Assembly (NCBI RefSeq): GCF_000745345.1
Contig: NZ_JQNR01000005.1
Coordinates: forward strand, 3,968,001-4,032,000
Origin: Actinacidiphila yeochonensis CN732
GTDB taxonomy: Bacteria; Actinomycetota; Actinomycetes; Streptomycetales; Streptomycetaceae
Direction: 5' to 3'
DNA length: 64,000 bases
How positions within the stretch are numbered: position 1 is the first letter of the stretch; each line of letters begins with the position of its first letter. The notes under the pieces were generated by a model, which worked only from the letters and a program-made list of their open reading frames with translations, did no database searches and was not told the origin of the DNA. A program made the translations under genes and the position numbers. Shown piece by piece: positions 63,869 through 64,000 of this stretch.

Positions 63869-64000
63869 GTGGAGGAGCTGGACCGTCGCATCGTTGAACT
63901 GCTCGTCGCCGACGGGCGGATGAGCTACACCGACCTGGGCAAGGCCACCGGCCTGTCCACGTCCGCCGTGCACCAGCGGGTGCGCCGGCTGGAGCAGCGC
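63869..64000 (+). CDS. Lrp/AsnC-family regulator, N-terminal part
   Basis: Cut by the window end after 44 residues: VEELDRRIVELLVADGRMSY and on to the HTH GLSTSAVHQRVRRLEQ. This is the AsnC winged HTH; the RAM ligand domain would follow outside the window. The start fits the -10 box. Confidence 0.88.
   Translation, partial: MEELDRRIVELLVADGRMSYTDLGKATGLSTSAVHQRVRRLEQR

Overview
The window is chromosomal DNA from a high-GC actinomycete, almost certainly Streptomyces or a close Streptomycetaceae relative. The evidence is the very high GC with strong third-position bias, frequent GTG starts, actinobacterial-type genes (mIHF, a helicase-motif-less PriA, GuaB1, DUF5995, LAL-type LuxR and ROK regulators), and a core gene order that, as I remember it, follows the mihF to hisG stretch of S. 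coelicolor. No tRNA, rRNA, CRISPR array, prophage or insertion sequence was recognised.

Layout. 1-11.6 kb is core: the end of mihF, gmk, rpoZ, coaBC, metK, priA, a small HTH gene (minus), def, fmt, rsmB. 11.7-15.7 kb is a minus-strand accessory pair: a secreted GH27 alpha-galactosidase with a ricin-type lectin module and an MMPL transporter. 16-20 kb holds rpe, a SorC/DeoR-like sugar regulator, a small His-rich membrane protein and guaB1. 20.3-22.5 kb holds a PRC-barrel/YsnF-like stress protein behind a sigma-B-like promoter, and a DUF5995 gene. 23.6-30.6 kb (minus) holds an S53 protease, a large secreted protein that looks like an S8 peptidase without its catalytic domain, and a LAL regulator. 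31-36.6 kb holds a xanthine/uracil permease, GNAT, LysR, MFS and ROK genes. 36.9-42.7 kb is an FMN-riboswitch riboflavin operon (ribE, a PnuC/RibM-type transporter, ribBA, ribH) running into hisE, hisG and a PH-domain protein. 43-47.5 kb holds two CNNM/CorC-like membrane proteins and a TPR-AAA+ ATPase. 48-53.3 kb holds a kinase, an M24 peptidase and two secreted enzymes (C39-like peptidase, GH18 chitinase) that each carry a DasR-type box. 53.7-56.7 kb is a methyltransferase overlapping a GGDEF-EAL protein. The window ends with an acyl-CoA dehydrogenase, a membrane protein with a collagen-like tail divergent from a PaaX regulator, an acidic hypothetical protein, an alditol oxidase and the start of an Lrp/AsnC regulator.

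Genes work together as riboflavin synthesis and uptake under FMN control, histidine synthesis entry, purine salvage, initiator-Met processing (def-fmt), and extracellular chitin/peptide use.

One observation affects reading of the whole window. Seven otherwise sound genes (coaBC, priA twice, the PRC/YsnF gene, the second CNNM gene, the C39 peptidase, the chitinase, the alditol oxidase) are each broken by what looks like loss of one base from a C or G run that is now four long. All eight shifts go in the same direction, and one added base restores the family-length protein every time. This looks more like homopolymer error in the assembly than biology, so those genes are given here as intact CDS with a noted shift. 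The most interesting candidate biology is the S53 protease paired with a catalytic-domain-less S8-like secreted protein.
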